A DNA stretch of 64,000 bases, taken from contig OZ038423.1 in NCBI GenBank assembly GCA_964036155.1, positions 27,729,249-27,793,248 on the forward strand, given 5' to 3'. The translations under genes were made by a program, and so were the position numbers. This DNA is from Diploscapter coronatus. Taxonomy: Eukaryota; Nematoda; Chromadorea; Rhabditida; Rhabditidae. Under the pieces are notes generated by a model. That model saw nothing but the letters and a program-made list of their open reading frames with translations. It had not been told where the DNA came from and ran no database searches. Below are positions 50,677-61,178 of the stretch, piece by piece; the stretch's first letter is position 1; every line of letters begins with the position of its first letter.

Positions 50677-52266
50677 ATGAAAGTTTTTGATTATATAAAT
50701 TACGAATGGGTCGAATATTTTGAAATTTTTACGGATGTAGTGCTATTTATTCTTGCTTCTTCACTTTTCATATTTATTCTAACAACAAAGACTTTTTCAT
50801 TGAATATAAAGGTAAGTCAACAGATTATCGCCAAGTAGAGAATTTAATGCAGTCATGTTTTAGATTGTTTTAATTAGTGCTACAAATGTGACGAATTTCT
50901 ACGCTCTTATGTTCTTTCTCAGAATTTTTATTGTTTTATATGGTGATATACGAATAGGAAATTACTTGTTGCAAATATTTTTTAAAATCGAAGGACTTAA
51001 TTACACCCTAGGTATTAGTATTATTTTGCCTAAATACCTCAAGAGTTTAGTATTCTCACATATACTACCTATATCACTTGAGAGGGTACTGTTGGTGAAA
51101 AATCAATATAAAAGCAAGAAGGAATTATTTCCGATAATAATTATTTTACAATGCACGGTAAATGGAGCCTACATCATCAGTGTCAGAGCTGAGACGAGGT
51201 TGAAATTTTCAAATTCGAAGTCGAAGTTGGCTTCTCAAAATTTTCGACTTTCGAAGTCGAAGTCGAAACTTCGTCTCAGCTCTGATCAGTGTGATGCGTA
51301 ATAATTCAATAATTTAGTATATTTGGTCAATAATAAGCGGGTTATTGAAAGGACGCTACATGATTCTGGACCTCATAATATTTTCATACGATTTCAGTTT
51401 ATTTATTGTAAGTATAATTTAGATTTTCGCTAGATGGTGAAATGATTTTCTATTATAAGAGGAAAATAAGAGTTGAAAAATTGAAAGAAAGCACTGATAT
51501 CAATAAATTTCAGCTAATGATTACCGTCATCTGGATAGCTGGTAGAAAGTATAGAAAAGCTCGATGGAATCAAAATAACTACCAAAGAACAGTGAATGCA
51601 AGATTAAACTACAAGGAGCAACGATTACTCTTTAAGGCGACTTCCTGCTTAGCCATTTTTCAATTTATCGCATTCGTATTTGAAGCCGTAATCATACCAT
51701 ATGCTTTTATAAAGTATTATAATCGCAACTACAAGTTGTACGCGTTTGTAATGTGAGAAATTCTAATCAGGTTACAAATGTTCACTTTAACCATTTCTAG
51801 GATTTGTGATGCGTCATTCAAGCACTGGGGATGCATTATTTTCTATTTGGTGTTGATTTTTGGCGAGAATACTCAAATACGAAGAAAGGCTCTAAACATC
51901 CTGTTGTGCGGATGTAGAAAAAAAACCGATTATTCGCCTTATAGATTGCATTTATTTTTAGGGATTAGATCACGAATACATAACCAAATACATTTATCAA
52001 CTCCAGTGGCTCCCGATGTGATAAGATCTGTGGAAGGTCAAAATATGCCAACATTTTCGAGAAATACGGTATTTTTTGAAGCATAGATTCAGTTTAAAGT
52101 ATCGGGATAAGAAATGTCATGATGAGCTTTAAATGAACTCATTTAAAGCTTTACCTCTTGATTTTAGGCTAATGATCACATGGAAGTTCATTTTGGAATG
52201 TTGAACGATGTATTTTGGAATATCAGTGAACCTCAAACGAGGGCGAGAGTAGAGAATAGAAGATGA
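50677..52266 (+). CDS. Seven-helix chemoreceptor paralog 3
   Basis: Exons join from ATG 50677 (MKVFDYINYEWVEYFEIF) to TGA 52264-52266. Array motifs are present: KTFSLNIK followed by an intron, IVLISATN, FSHILPISLERVLLVKNQYK, YIWSIISGLLKGRYM, GRKYRKARWNQNNYQRTVNA, RLNYKEQRLLFKATSCLAIF, HWGCIIFYLVLIFGENTQIR, VIRSVEGQNM and ANDHMEVHFGMLNDVFWNIS. The intron after ILQCT holds a 101-bp hAT-type element. All junctions keep frame, so the gene appears intact. Confidence 0.72.
51184..51284. mobile_element. hAT-type MITE, 101 bp, with perfect 8-bp duplication
   Basis: Terminal inverted repeats CAGAGCTGAGACGA and TCGTCTCAGCTCTG bound the element. The octamer ATCAGTGT occurs immediately outside on both sides (51176-51183 and 51285-51292). 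Eight-base target duplications and CAG-starting termini are typical of the hAT superfamily. The interior is rich in TCGAAGTCGAAG/CTTCGACTT words. It is non-coding and within a receptor intron. Confidence 0.88.
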
Positions 52267-52678
52267 ATGGCAAAGCTGTAAATGTTATGAATTGAACCAT
52301 ATGATACCATTGCATAACAAATGGCAATTATCACCTGTCGAATGGTAATTTTTGCAAAGTCATGCTTCTAAAATCTAACCCATCCATTTTCGTAATGATA
52401 AATAGAGTGCAAGAACTTGTCCTATGTATTAGGTAGAAGAGCCTGCAATTAGTCGTTTTCAAAATGAACAGCTGGAATTTTAAACTCGCATTTATTTGTA
52501 AGAATTTTGTTGCTGAACATTTGATTTTGTAAAAGTCGCATATTTCGCAAACTCATATTGGTCGAAGGCTATGCTTTAACTAAAATTAGATTCTTTAGAA
52601 CATGTGTGAAAGAGGGCTTATTTGATCTAACCTATTATTTCTACCATTTAATCGATTGGTTTCATTGAATAGCTCAAA
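52267..52678. other. Spacer between receptor paralogs 3 and 4
   Basis: About 410 bp of AT-rich sequence with no recognised gene, repeat or RNA; presumably holds the 3' UTR of paralog 3 and the promoter of paralog 4. Confidence 0.5.
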
Positions 52679-52715
52679 ATGTGCAAAGTTGAATATAGAA
52701 TTTCGTTGGACGAAT

Positions 52716-52732
52716 ATTTTGATTTCTCTACT
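52716..52732. repeat. Left copy of 17-bp target-site duplication
   Basis: ATTTTGATTTCTCTACT, identical to 56065-56081; marks the 3' end of the inserted element and lies within the receptor first exon. Confidence 0.93.
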
Positions 52733-55700
52733 CTTCTTCTTCTTCTTTGGCATTATCCCGATAAGGGGTCTGCGCGTTGGGATTTCCTCCTCCAGACTTC
52801 ACGATTTTGTGCAAGACTTGGCCGCAGTCCGACGGCCTCCATGTCCCTACTGAGCGTGTCGGAGTATCTCAGCTTTGGTCTTCCCCTTGGTCTGCTTCCC
52901 GGCACTTGAACAATCTCTGGTGAGCGGCATATTGCTTCTCTGTCAGCACGGAGGACGTGGCCGTACCATCGCAGTCTCGACTGGCGCATTTTGTCTTTGA
53001 TTGGGGCGACGTTTGTCCTCTTCAGGATGGTCTCGTTCTTGACGTGGTCCAGCAGAGTGTGACCTAGTGACCATCTGAGCATTCGCGTCTCCATTGTCGC
53101 GAGTCTTCTTTCGACTTCTGCGGGTGTCGGCCAAGTTTCGCAGCCATAGAGGGCGACTGGGCGGATCGCTGCTTTGTACAGCCTGCCTTTGAGTTTTTCG
53201 CTGATCTTTTTGTCGCACATGACTCCGGTTGTTGACCTCCATTTCAACCATGTGGCTGCGATTCTCGATTCGGCTTCTCTTCTGATGTGACCATCGCTCG
53301 CGAGTCTTGAGCCGAGGTATTTGAAGAGGTCGGTCTTGGGAACTTGTTGGCCGTCGACTTTGATTGTGCCACTTCTCTGCTCACCGATTTCGAGGTATTC
53401 CGTCTTGCCGACATTGAGCTTTAGCCCGTATTTTGCCAGTCTGTCTTTCCATGTCTGCACCTCCTTTTGCAGTTCTTCTCGCGAGTCATTCGCCAGCATC
53501 ACGTCATCTGCATATAGCAGGCACCAGGGGGCGGGTTTCTGGATATCGCGGGTCACAGAGTCCATGACAAGGATGAAGAGAAGAGGAGATAGGGCTGATC
53601 CTTGGTGGACACCTACGGTGACAGGGAATGGTAGGGTCATTCCAGCGGCTGAGAGGACGCGACTTGTTGGGGACCGATACATCAGCTTCACGACTTCAAT
53701 GAGGTATTCTGGGACTTTGTGGTCGCGCAGAGCCATGATGATTGCGTCTCTGGGCGTTCGGTCGAATGCCTTTTCGAGGTCAAGGAAGGCCAGGTGCAGG
53801 GGCTGCTTCTTTTCAGTGAGCTTCTCGACCAACTGTCGTACAGCAAAAATGGCGTCTGTTGTGGCTTTCCCTTTGACGAACCCGCATTGTTGGGAGGAGA
53901 TTTGGACGCATGCTCGAATGCGTTTATCCACGATACGTTCCAGGATTTTCATCGTATGGCAGAGCAGACGGATGGGCCGATAGTTTGAGCAGTTGCTTGG
54001 CGATCCCTTTTTCTTGAAGATCGGGATTGTGGACGATGTGTACCATTCAGACGGGAACGTGTTTGTGTTGACGACGAGGTTAAGGAAGTCAGTTAACCAT
54101 TTGACGCCTTCGGGGTTGGACTTCCAGACTTCTGAGGGAATGTCGTCTGGTCCCGTGGCCTTGCCGTTTTTCATCTTCCCGATGGCTTCTTCGACTTCTG
54201 CCATTTCTATTGGAAGGGGATGGGAAGGAAGAGGAGGGTGGACTTGGATTGGCGGATGGGGAAATTCCACGTTGGAGATGGTCTCGAAGTGCCGATGCCA
54301 CTGCCGTTTGACTTCCTCTCTGTCAGTGATCAGATTGCCATGTTCGTTGTCGATGCAGACATATTTTTCGATGTCTTCTGTGGCTTTCTGTCTCCGTTTG
54401 GCAATTCTGAAGATCAGACGGTCGCCCCCTGGCTTTTCGATTTCGGTGTAGAGTCTTTCGGTGTACTCTGCTCGCCTTTTTGCCACTTCCACTTTCGCCG
54501 CTCTTTTTGTTTCCCAGTATTTTTCCCTATCTTCTTGGGAGTTTGTGGCCTTCCATTTCTTGAACGCGGCCTTTTTCGCTCGCACCGCTTCTTTGACGCT
54601 TTCGGTCCAGAGCCAAGTAGCCTTGTCGATGTATCTTCGGCCTGGGACTGTCTTGCCGAGTTGCTCTGTGGCGGTTTTGTGAACGTTCGTCCTCAGCTTT
54701 GACCATGTTTCTTCGACAGTCGTAATGGCTGGCAGGCTGATGTTTAGGCCATTTTGCAGTTCGGGCAGCTTCCACCATTTTATTCTTGCCGCCTGCGTTC
54801 TGTCGGCTTTGGGAGGTTTCGGTATGGGGAAGCGCGTGTCGGCAATCAGCATTCTGTGCTGGGGTGCGACGTTTGTGGAGGGGATGACTTTTGCGTCCAG
54901 GAATTTCTTGAAGTCGCGTTTTTGTGCCAGAATGAAGTCGATTTGCGAGTTTCGATCACCGCTGTTGTAGGTGATCAGGTGGGAATCGCGTTTGGGGAAG
55001 TACGTGTTGATGAGTACTAAACCCCTTTGTTCGGCGAAATCGAGCAGCCTTTCCCCCTCGTCATTTCGGTCTCCGTACCCGTGCCCTCCGTGGCATTTCA
55101 TGTCAGCCTGCTTTCCGACGTGCCCATTGAAGTCTCCCATCAGTACCTTCCTTCCGGGCTGTGCATCGTATTCCCTCGACAGAAGGGAATAGAATTCTCC
55201 CTTTTCTGCGTCGCTGCAGCCGGATTGAGGGGCGTAGGCTGAGAATACCGTGATTCTGCTGGCTTCAATGTCGAGCGTTACAGCCATGAGTCGATCGGAG
55301 TATCTGTGGACTTGGGCCACGCAATCCCGGAGGTTGGATGCGACAATGATTCCAACTCCATTTCTTTTTGTGTCCGTGCCATTGTAGAAGAGTTTGTAGC
55401 CATCGGACAAGTCCTTTGCTTTGCCACCTTTCCATTTGACCTCTTGCACTACCGCGATGTCGATCTTGCGAGCTTTCATTTCTTTGGTCAGTTCGCTGCC
55501 TTTCCCTGTCATTGATCCGACATTGATTGTTCCGAGTCTCAGGTGGTGGACTGGAGGAGGGGAGATGATGATTTGGCCTTGCTTACTTAGCCCCGGTCGG
55601 CGAATCCGAGGGCACCCTGTCTGATTTTTCGCGTTACCCGGGCTCCGGCGGCGCGCGTCGCTTGTGGGGGACGCCCTAGCTTTTGTCTGGTTTCTTAAAG

Positions 55701-56064
55701 GACTACCCATTAGGTTTGTGGCGGGGTCTTTCTCGGCCGGACTGTCACAACTGTCCTGACGCCGGAATGGGGGTGCACGGAATTTATAACCCCTCCGGCA
55801 GGGGCGCCTGGGGACTATGTACAGGGCTTCGCACATAGAGGCTAATGTGGCTATATTTTGGACGCGCCACAAACCCGCGTCCCGGTCGCACCATGTCTTC
55901 CGATTTCGGGATTTTGTAAGGCTTGAGGAGCCTATCCCCCAAGCCCGCCCGTGTCTCATGGCTGCGACCGGCCCTGGTTGGTCCACGTCGGCCGAAGCCG
56001 AAACCCCCCATCCGCCACCCGGGGAGACGCGCCACTACGCCGTCAGGGCTATGCCAGCGCGTGG
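52733..56064 (-). mobile_element. RTE-like non-LTR retrotransposon, 3.3 kb, apparently intact
   Basis: The insert is bounded by perfect 17-bp direct repeats ATTTTGATTTCTCTACT (52716-52732 and 56065-56081). On its sense (minus) strand it has a short GC-rich 5' leader, one long open frame, a 3' UTR of only about ten bases, and a GAA-type microsatellite tail (CTTCTTCTTCTTCTT on the plus strand) rather than poly(A). A single endonuclease-plus-RT frame, very short 3' UTR and simple-repeat tail are typical of the RTE clade. GC content is much higher than that of its surroundings. Confidence 0.9.
52753..55986 (-). CDS. Retrotransposon endonuclease-reverse transcriptase
   Basis: A 1,077-codon frame without stops. 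After a low-complexity Arg/Pro-rich N-terminus comes an apurinic-type endonuclease domain (LRLGTINVGSMTGKGSELTK; VVQEVKWKGG with the catalytic Glu; LMGDFNGHVG; NSQIDFIL; APQHRMLIADT with the terminal His). A reverse transcriptase domain follows (GKATGPDDIPSEVWK; IPIFKKKGSPSNCSNYRPI; LDLEKAFDRTPRDAI; GVHQGSALSPLLFILVMDSV; WCLLYADDVMLA with the catalytic YADD). The C-terminal region has RLRWYGHVLR, typical of this group. It supplies nicking and target-primed reverse transcription. The frame is open and catalytic residues are present, so it may be recently active. A shorter overlapping frame (55784-56155) covers the 5' end. Confidence 0.93.
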   Translation of the reverse strand: MDQPGPVAAMRHGRAWGIGSSSLTKSRNRKTWCDRDAGLWRVQNIATLASMCEALYIVPRRPCRRGYKFRAPPFRRQDSCDSPAEKDPATNLMGSPLRNQTKARASPTSDARRRSPGNAKNQTGCPRIRRPGLSKQGQIIISPPPVHHLRLGTINVGSMTGKGSELTKEMKARKIDIAVVQEVKWKGGKAKDLSDGYKLFYNGTDTKRNGVGIIVASNLRDCVAQVHRYSDRLMAVTLDIEASRITVFSAYAPQSGCSDAEKGEFYSLLSREYDAQPGRKVLMGDFNGHVGKQADMKCHGGHGYGDRNDEGERLLDFAEQRGLVLINTYFPKRDSHLITYNSGDRNSQIDFILAQKRDFKKFLDAKVIPSTNVAPQHRMLIADTRFPIPKPPKADRTQAARIKWWKLPELQNGLNISLPAITTVEETWSKLRTNVHKTATEQLGKTVPGRRYIDKATWLWTESVKEAVRAKKAAFKKWKATNSQEDREKYWETKRAAKVEVAKRRAEYTERLYTEIEKPGGDRLIFRIAKRRQKATEDIEKYVCIDNEHGNLITDREEVKRQWHRHFETISNVEFPHPPIQVHPPLPSHPLPIEMAEVEEAIGKMKNGKATGPDDIPSEVWKSNPEGVKWLTDFLNLVVNTNTFPSEWYTSSTIPIFKKKGSPSNCSNYRPIRLLCHTMKILERIVDKRIRACVQISSQQCGFVKGKATTDAIFAVRQLVEKLTEKKQPLHLAFLDLEKAFDRTPRDAIIMALRDHKVPEYLIEVVKLMYRSPTSRVLSAAGMTLPFPVTVGVHQGSALSPLLFILVMDSVTRDIQKPAPWCLLYADDVMLANDSREELQKEVQTWKDRLAKYGLKLNVGKTEYLEIGEQRSGTIKVDGQQVPKTDLFKYLGSRLASDGHIRREAESRIAATWLKWRSTTGVMCDKKISEKLKGRLYKAAIRPVALYGCETWPTPAEVERRLATMETRMLRWSLGHTLLDHVKNETILKRTNVAPIKDKMRQSRLRWYGHVLRADREAICRSPEIVQVPGSRPRGRPKLRYSDTLSRDMEAVGLRPSLAQNREVWRRKSQRADPLSG

Positions 56065-56081
56065 ATTTTGATTTCTCTACT
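56065..56081. repeat. Right copy of 17-bp target-site duplication
   Basis: Identical to 52716-52732; marks the 5' end of the inserted element. The receptor reading frame resumes directly after it. Confidence 0.93.
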
Positions 56082-57377
56082 GATGTTCTATTATTCATCT
56101 CCGCGTCTTTATTACTATACCTGATCTTAGCTACCAGTACTTTTTCATGGAACATTAAGGTTATTTTTTGTTGTCGACTTTTCGAGGTGATCTGTCAACT
56201 TTAGGTAATCCTAATTAGTTCAACATGTTGTGCATTAATTTACATTTTTATCTACTACACGCGAATTACTCTAGCATTGTTATGTATATTAGATCCTGAT
56301 AAAATGACTGGTAATATGCTATTCCAACAATTTTATGCAGTTGAGAATACTTGTATGGTAGTAGGTACAAGGCCTTATTTGGTCATCAATCGATTGAAAA
56401 TGATGTTCAGTTTCTACGCATATTTTTGCCATATCCTGCGAACGGTTATTATTATTAAAAAATCATTATAAACAAGTGAAAGAGCCTGCTTTTATAATTC
56501 CTATTATGGTAGTAACTGTGAGTTTTACGACAATTATGACTATCGAGAATGGTCAGGTTGAATTTTCAGTATATAATCGGCATAATGTATAAAACATACA
56601 AGGAAAAATACAGTTTTAGTCATTTTGTGTTGATGATCTACGATTTCGCGCTATTTGTCGTAGGATACTGCTAATATTTTGTGATTGAAAATTCATTTTT
56701 AGACATTGTCAACCGTAGTGTATCTAAACAGTAGAAAATATAGAAAAGAAAGATGGAATGATATAGAGTATCAGAAATCAGTTGATGCTCGTCTAAACTT
56801 CAAACAACAACGTCTAATTATCAAGGCTACAATGTGCCTAGTGTTCTTTCAATTCATGGGCCTTACTTTTGAAACTGTTATATTGCCTCGTGTTAGGAAG
56901 TCGACAGATGAATGGCTTTATAACCCAACGGCAGACCTTATGAAGTTGGAATTATAAAAATAAATAAATCAAATACATATGAAACATTATTTTATAGACA
57001 TATCAATCAAGCGCTGCAACACTGGGAATGCACGATATTTTACGTGATATTGATTTTTGGAGAAGACACTGAAATTCGTAGGAAAATAATACGATTTTTG
57101 CTACTAAAATGTAAGTGTTTACAAAGAGACTGAAATGAAATAACTGTTTCAGGGATCAGGCCTAGACGTAGAATCGATGCTATAAGAGTTTCACCACCCC
57201 TCGTCATCAAGAGCGTTGAAGGAAAAGAAATTCGAACATCCCATGGCATGAATGTAACTTTTTCCTCTTCAAAATACAAACATATCTAATCTTCAGGCCA
57301 ATGAAGAAGCCCGTATCTATTTTGGTGAACTTGAGAAATGCTGGGATATCCCTGAATCAAAACGAAAATTCACCTGA

Positions 57378-57739
57378 GTTTTTAAACCTTGATATTCTTG
57401 TTTAGAAATTTTCATTTCGATAAATAAATTCTCTGCACTCTGTAGTAATTACTGATCAAATTGTACGCTTCCAAAAGATAATAAGTGTGTGTGTGTGTGT
57501 GGAAAAGCGACATGGTTTGATGCGTTTCTCGTTTGCAGGTGGACAGGAAGCGTTGCTACACGACATAATTTTAGGATAGGAGGGAAAGGTTTGAATGTAA
57601 TTAACAGATTCAGTTCGTTCGACTACATCCATAGGTAATTTCCTCATTCGCAAACTTCAAGCACATAAGGGTACTACATTGATTTTTTCGTTATTTTTCA
57701 AAAATTTGGATTCATCGCTATTTATAAAAATTCGTCATT
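57378..57739. other. Spacer between receptor paralogs 4 and 5
   Basis: About 360 bp containing a short GT microsatellite at 57484-57501 and an AATAAA near 57420. No gene was seen. Confidence 0.5.
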
Positions 57740-59206
57740 ATGGAAACCTTGATGATTGTCGATCATTGCACAGTAATTACTCTATTTTCTACTATGACGG
57801 TCGTGCTTTTCCTTTTAATTACGTCATCGACTTGTTATTGGAATATTAAAGTAGGCAAAGAACTAATTCAAGAAAAGTTGATTTCTTAGGCAAGATTAAT
57901 CAATTTAAATTTTAGGTCATTTTATTGAGCAATGTAATTTGCTCCATTATTTTTGGCATGCTGGAAATTATAAAAATATTGTTCGTGCATCAAATATTAT
58001 ACCCTCTACATTTTTCATCATTCAACTTCGATAAAATCTACATGGATGTGACTGATATGTTTAAGAGCACAGGTATTGAATTTAGAGTCGAGCGAATAAA
58101 AGTTGAATATCAACTAAGCTTCTCAACTTTTATAATGAATTTAGTTTTCTGGCATGTGGTGGCAATTTCGCTGGAGCGAATTTTGCTAATGGTAAAATCA
58201 TACAAAAATTCTAAGAATCCCATATCGATTTGCTTATTCCTACTAATTTCGGTAAGTTGTCGAATCTCACACGATTTTATTAATAGTGCTAAAGTAAAAA
58301 GACCACGAATCTCAAGAGCCATTATATAAAAGTCATAGGTTAATTTACAGTATTTTATGGTCGCAAAAGTATTTATACCTCCTATCTTTTCGGTATCTAT
58401 GGAAGAGATTATCAATAGGGTTATGCTATTTATAATGCCAGTAGTAAGATTATAATTTTTCCTTGCATTATTATTGTTCACTAATCGATTTAGGTGGCAA
58501 TAGCAGTAATAATAATTAGTCGATACAGATATAAAGCTGTTCGAACTCACAAAGTCTATGATAAAACGGTTGCAGCCAGGCTGAATTTCAAAGTTCAAAA
58601 GTTGCTCTATCGTGCCATTGTCGTGCCTTTGATTATGTATATGATTGTCGTCATCATTGAGCAAATTATTCTTCCACGTATACAAAAGCAAATAGCGTAC
58701 TTTTCTAGACAAACTCAGGCAATATTTTACGTTGAATTATATTTCCTAGTCACGTAAGTTTCATTAAAAAATGATCGCATTATAAAATTAAAATTTTAGC
58801 TGCATTAGAAATTGGGTTATATATTTTGGAACAATTGCATTTTATATCGTTTTAATTTTTGGAGAAAATACTGATATTCGTCGTAGGGCATTGAAAATAC
58901 TTGGATACTGTCTAAGTCAGCCATTATTTATTTTAGTAAAGAAATATTCGAAATTGCAGTTATGAACATTAGAGAGAAAATGAGGTCCGATGTGATGGTA
59001 AAGGAGCCGCTCCCAAAAGCTATCAAGACGGTTGAAGGGGAGAAACTTCGTACTGATTATGATGTAAGTTAAACAGATACATAGATGCAATGCATCGAAT
59101 GATCACTGTTGAAATTTCAATTTTTTAGGCTCAAAGTGAGACGGATATTTACTTCAACCAATTGAATTCATCATGGGATAGAGCTTTCCCCGAAAACTCT
59201 TCTTGA
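57740..59206 (+). CDS. Seven-helix chemoreceptor paralog 5
   Basis: Exons join from ATG 57740 (METLMIVDHCTVITLFS) to TGA 59204-59206. TM1 ends in SSTCYWNIK, followed by an intron and VILLSNVICSIIFGML. Later motifs are FWHVVAISLERILLMVKSYK, YFMVAKVFIPPIFSVSMEEI, ISRYRYKAVRTHKVYDKTVA, ARLNFKVQKLLYRAIVVPL, FYIVLIFGENTDIRRRALKI, AIKTVEGEKLRTDYD and SETDIYFNQLNSSWDRAF. Each junction keeps the frame. It is likely an intact chemoreceptor with unknown ligand. Confidence 0.74.
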
Positions 59207-59489
59207 AAATTCGTCGCAGTCTTATGATATCGAACTTTCCTACGCTGCCATTTTTAATTGAACTTCGTTAACTGAAACCTATTATTAAAATTGTAAAGGT
59301 GCATTTCAAATTTCATTTTTATTTTGTATCTCATTTGTGCAGATAACAGGAAGTTCAATCACCGAATTTTTGAGACTAATTAGGTACAAATTTGAATAGT
59401 CGCATTGTATCAGCATCTCATTATCAGTTAGTTTTTATTCTGACTAGGAAATGCATTTTGAATTATTAATTACATTGTCTAATGATCAA

Positions 59490-60729
59490 TTATGAGTACC
59501 TACTGATGATTATCGATTGTGTATCTATCTCAATTTTAATTGTAACCACGAAATTTGCCACGATTTATGAAAGTCTCGAACAATTTTTTATGAATTCCGG
59601 CAGAACTGAAACTCTTACATAGCAACAACTTTTACAAGTTTTAGTATTTTGGCACGTTCTATCTGTTTCGTTTGAGCGAATTCTGCTATAAATGCAATCC
59701 CAAATGTACCTTCACCTTTCTGCTCATATCGGTATATTCTACATGTGATAGGGAAAGAATTCTAAATAAAAATTACAGAATGTTATAGCTCTAAGGTCAC
59801 TTATTCCTCGTCTATTACCCGTTCCTATTGACCCAAAAATTAGTAGTTTATCTAGGAATCTTACCAATTGTAAATGAGGCACTTTATCGTATCGAAATAC
59901 TTTAATTTTAGATAGTGAGTCTCAATAGTAATAAGTCGAAAAAGACATGGCATTGCACGAGTTAATAAAGCGTACGATAGAACTGTTTCCGCTCGGCTTA
60001 ATTTTAAAGTTCAAAAGTCGATATTTTGTGCAATGGCTGTTCATATTATCATGCATACTATAATAGCAAATACCGATAATATTATAATCCCTAACTTGAG
60101 CGCTCGAGTTAAAATAGTATGTTTGACAATAATTTAGTAGGTCTCAGGTTATTGAGTAAATCAAACTAAATTTGCAGCCGTATTGAGAATTGGACGATTT
60201 ATTATGGAATCATCATTTTTCATTTCGTTTTAGTCTTCGGTGAAGACACTGATATAAGACGACGAACTTTGAAACGCTTAGAGGTTTATTTCAGTGAGTT
60301 CAAAAATTGCTTTAAGAAAGTGATGATTCATTTTGTGGTCCTACAAAAGACAGATAAGGTGAGTCCCTATGTTGCAGATAAAACTTCTTCACTAGTTATG
60401 AAGACAGTTGAAGGTCGACGAGCTCAAATAACATATGACGTAAGCAATGCATATATTAATTTTCAATTAAAGATAGCTTTAAAATTTGGTACGTCTAAAA
60501 ACTAACGTTGACTACTCTAACTTGATATTTAGGCATTTGGCAGGTGAAAAATTGCCTACCGAGATAAAAGAAATTCAAGACGTTTTCAAGCTTTAATTCC
60601 CACCTACCATACTTATCTATGCGTTATGTAATAATTCTGCGATTTTAGGCTCAAGACGAAATGAGCATTTAATTCGATCAACTCGAGCAATCTTGGGATA
60701 GGGCTTACTTTCAAGCAAATCAAGCGTAA
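59490..60729 (+). pseudogene. Decayed seven-helix receptor paralog 6
   Basis: Recognisable pieces in order are MIIDCVSISILIVTTKFA (TM1, but the WNIK motif is lost), VFWHVLSVSFERILL followed at once by a stop, an arginine loop and a RLNFKVQKS-like piece with frameshifts, FGEDTDIRRRTLKRL, VMKTVEGRRAQITYD and AQDEMSI followed by a stop, then FDQLEQSWDRAYFQ. Similarity to paralog 5 is clear, but stops and frameshifts affect most exons. It is an old duplicate that lost function. Confidence 0.8.
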
Positions 60730-61178
60730 ATTTCCTACGTCAGGGTAATTCTTTTAATAGCCATTATTGAATTTTTCTACGCTTGTTCTAATATTGAATC
60801 AAACTTCTCAGAGCATAGCGCTTGAGTCTTCTCATATTTTTATAAGTGTTTTTCACGAAGGCATATAATATTTCTAATCTTCGAAAATCTGATTTCAAAA
60901 CATTTCGTGTTTCTAGCGTTGATTTTGCGAGAACTTTGATATTCAATAAAACCCGCATTTATAAGCTGCAATGAGTTGTTTTTCTGCGATAATTATGCCT
61001 TCAAAGCTAGCTTCTCGACGTTGAGCGTCTCTTACTCCAACCTATAATGGATTTCTAACTTATCATTTTCCCAAATATTGTTAACAAAAAATAAACTTTC
61101 AGAAATTACGACAATTTGAAGGTTCACGATCCACTTGGAAATATTGAGCAAATCTTGTACGAACTTCATGCCTAAATA
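60730..61178. other. Spacer between receptor paralogs 6 and 7
   Basis: About 450 bp of AT-rich sequence; no gene, repeat or RNA was recognised. Presumably holds the promoter of paralog 7. Confidence 0.5.

Larger units (their letters stand above)
52679..57377 (+). pseudogene. Seven-helix receptor paralog 4, disrupted by a retrotransposon
   Basis: The first exon starts at ATG 52679 (MCKVEYRISLDEYFDFST) and is interrupted after 52732; it resumes at 56082 (DVLLFISASLLLYLILATST, then FSWNIK). Later exons retain VILISSTCCALIYIFIYY, RKYRKERWNDIEYQKSVDAR, LNFKQQRLIIKATMCL, FGEDTEIRRKIIRFLLLK, VIKSVEGKEIRTSHGMN and IYFGELEKCWDIPESK. Independently of the insertion, the conserved H-xLPISLER segment near 56433-56460 has lost bases (HIL runs straight to an out-of-frame LLLLKNHYK), so the reading frame is broken there as well. 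Two unrelated lesions support a true pseudogene, at least in this haplotype. Confidence 0.85.

Noticed and set aside
53321..54702. Several plus-strand frames within the retrotransposon
   Set aside because: Antisense shadows of the 1,077-codon minus-strand frame.
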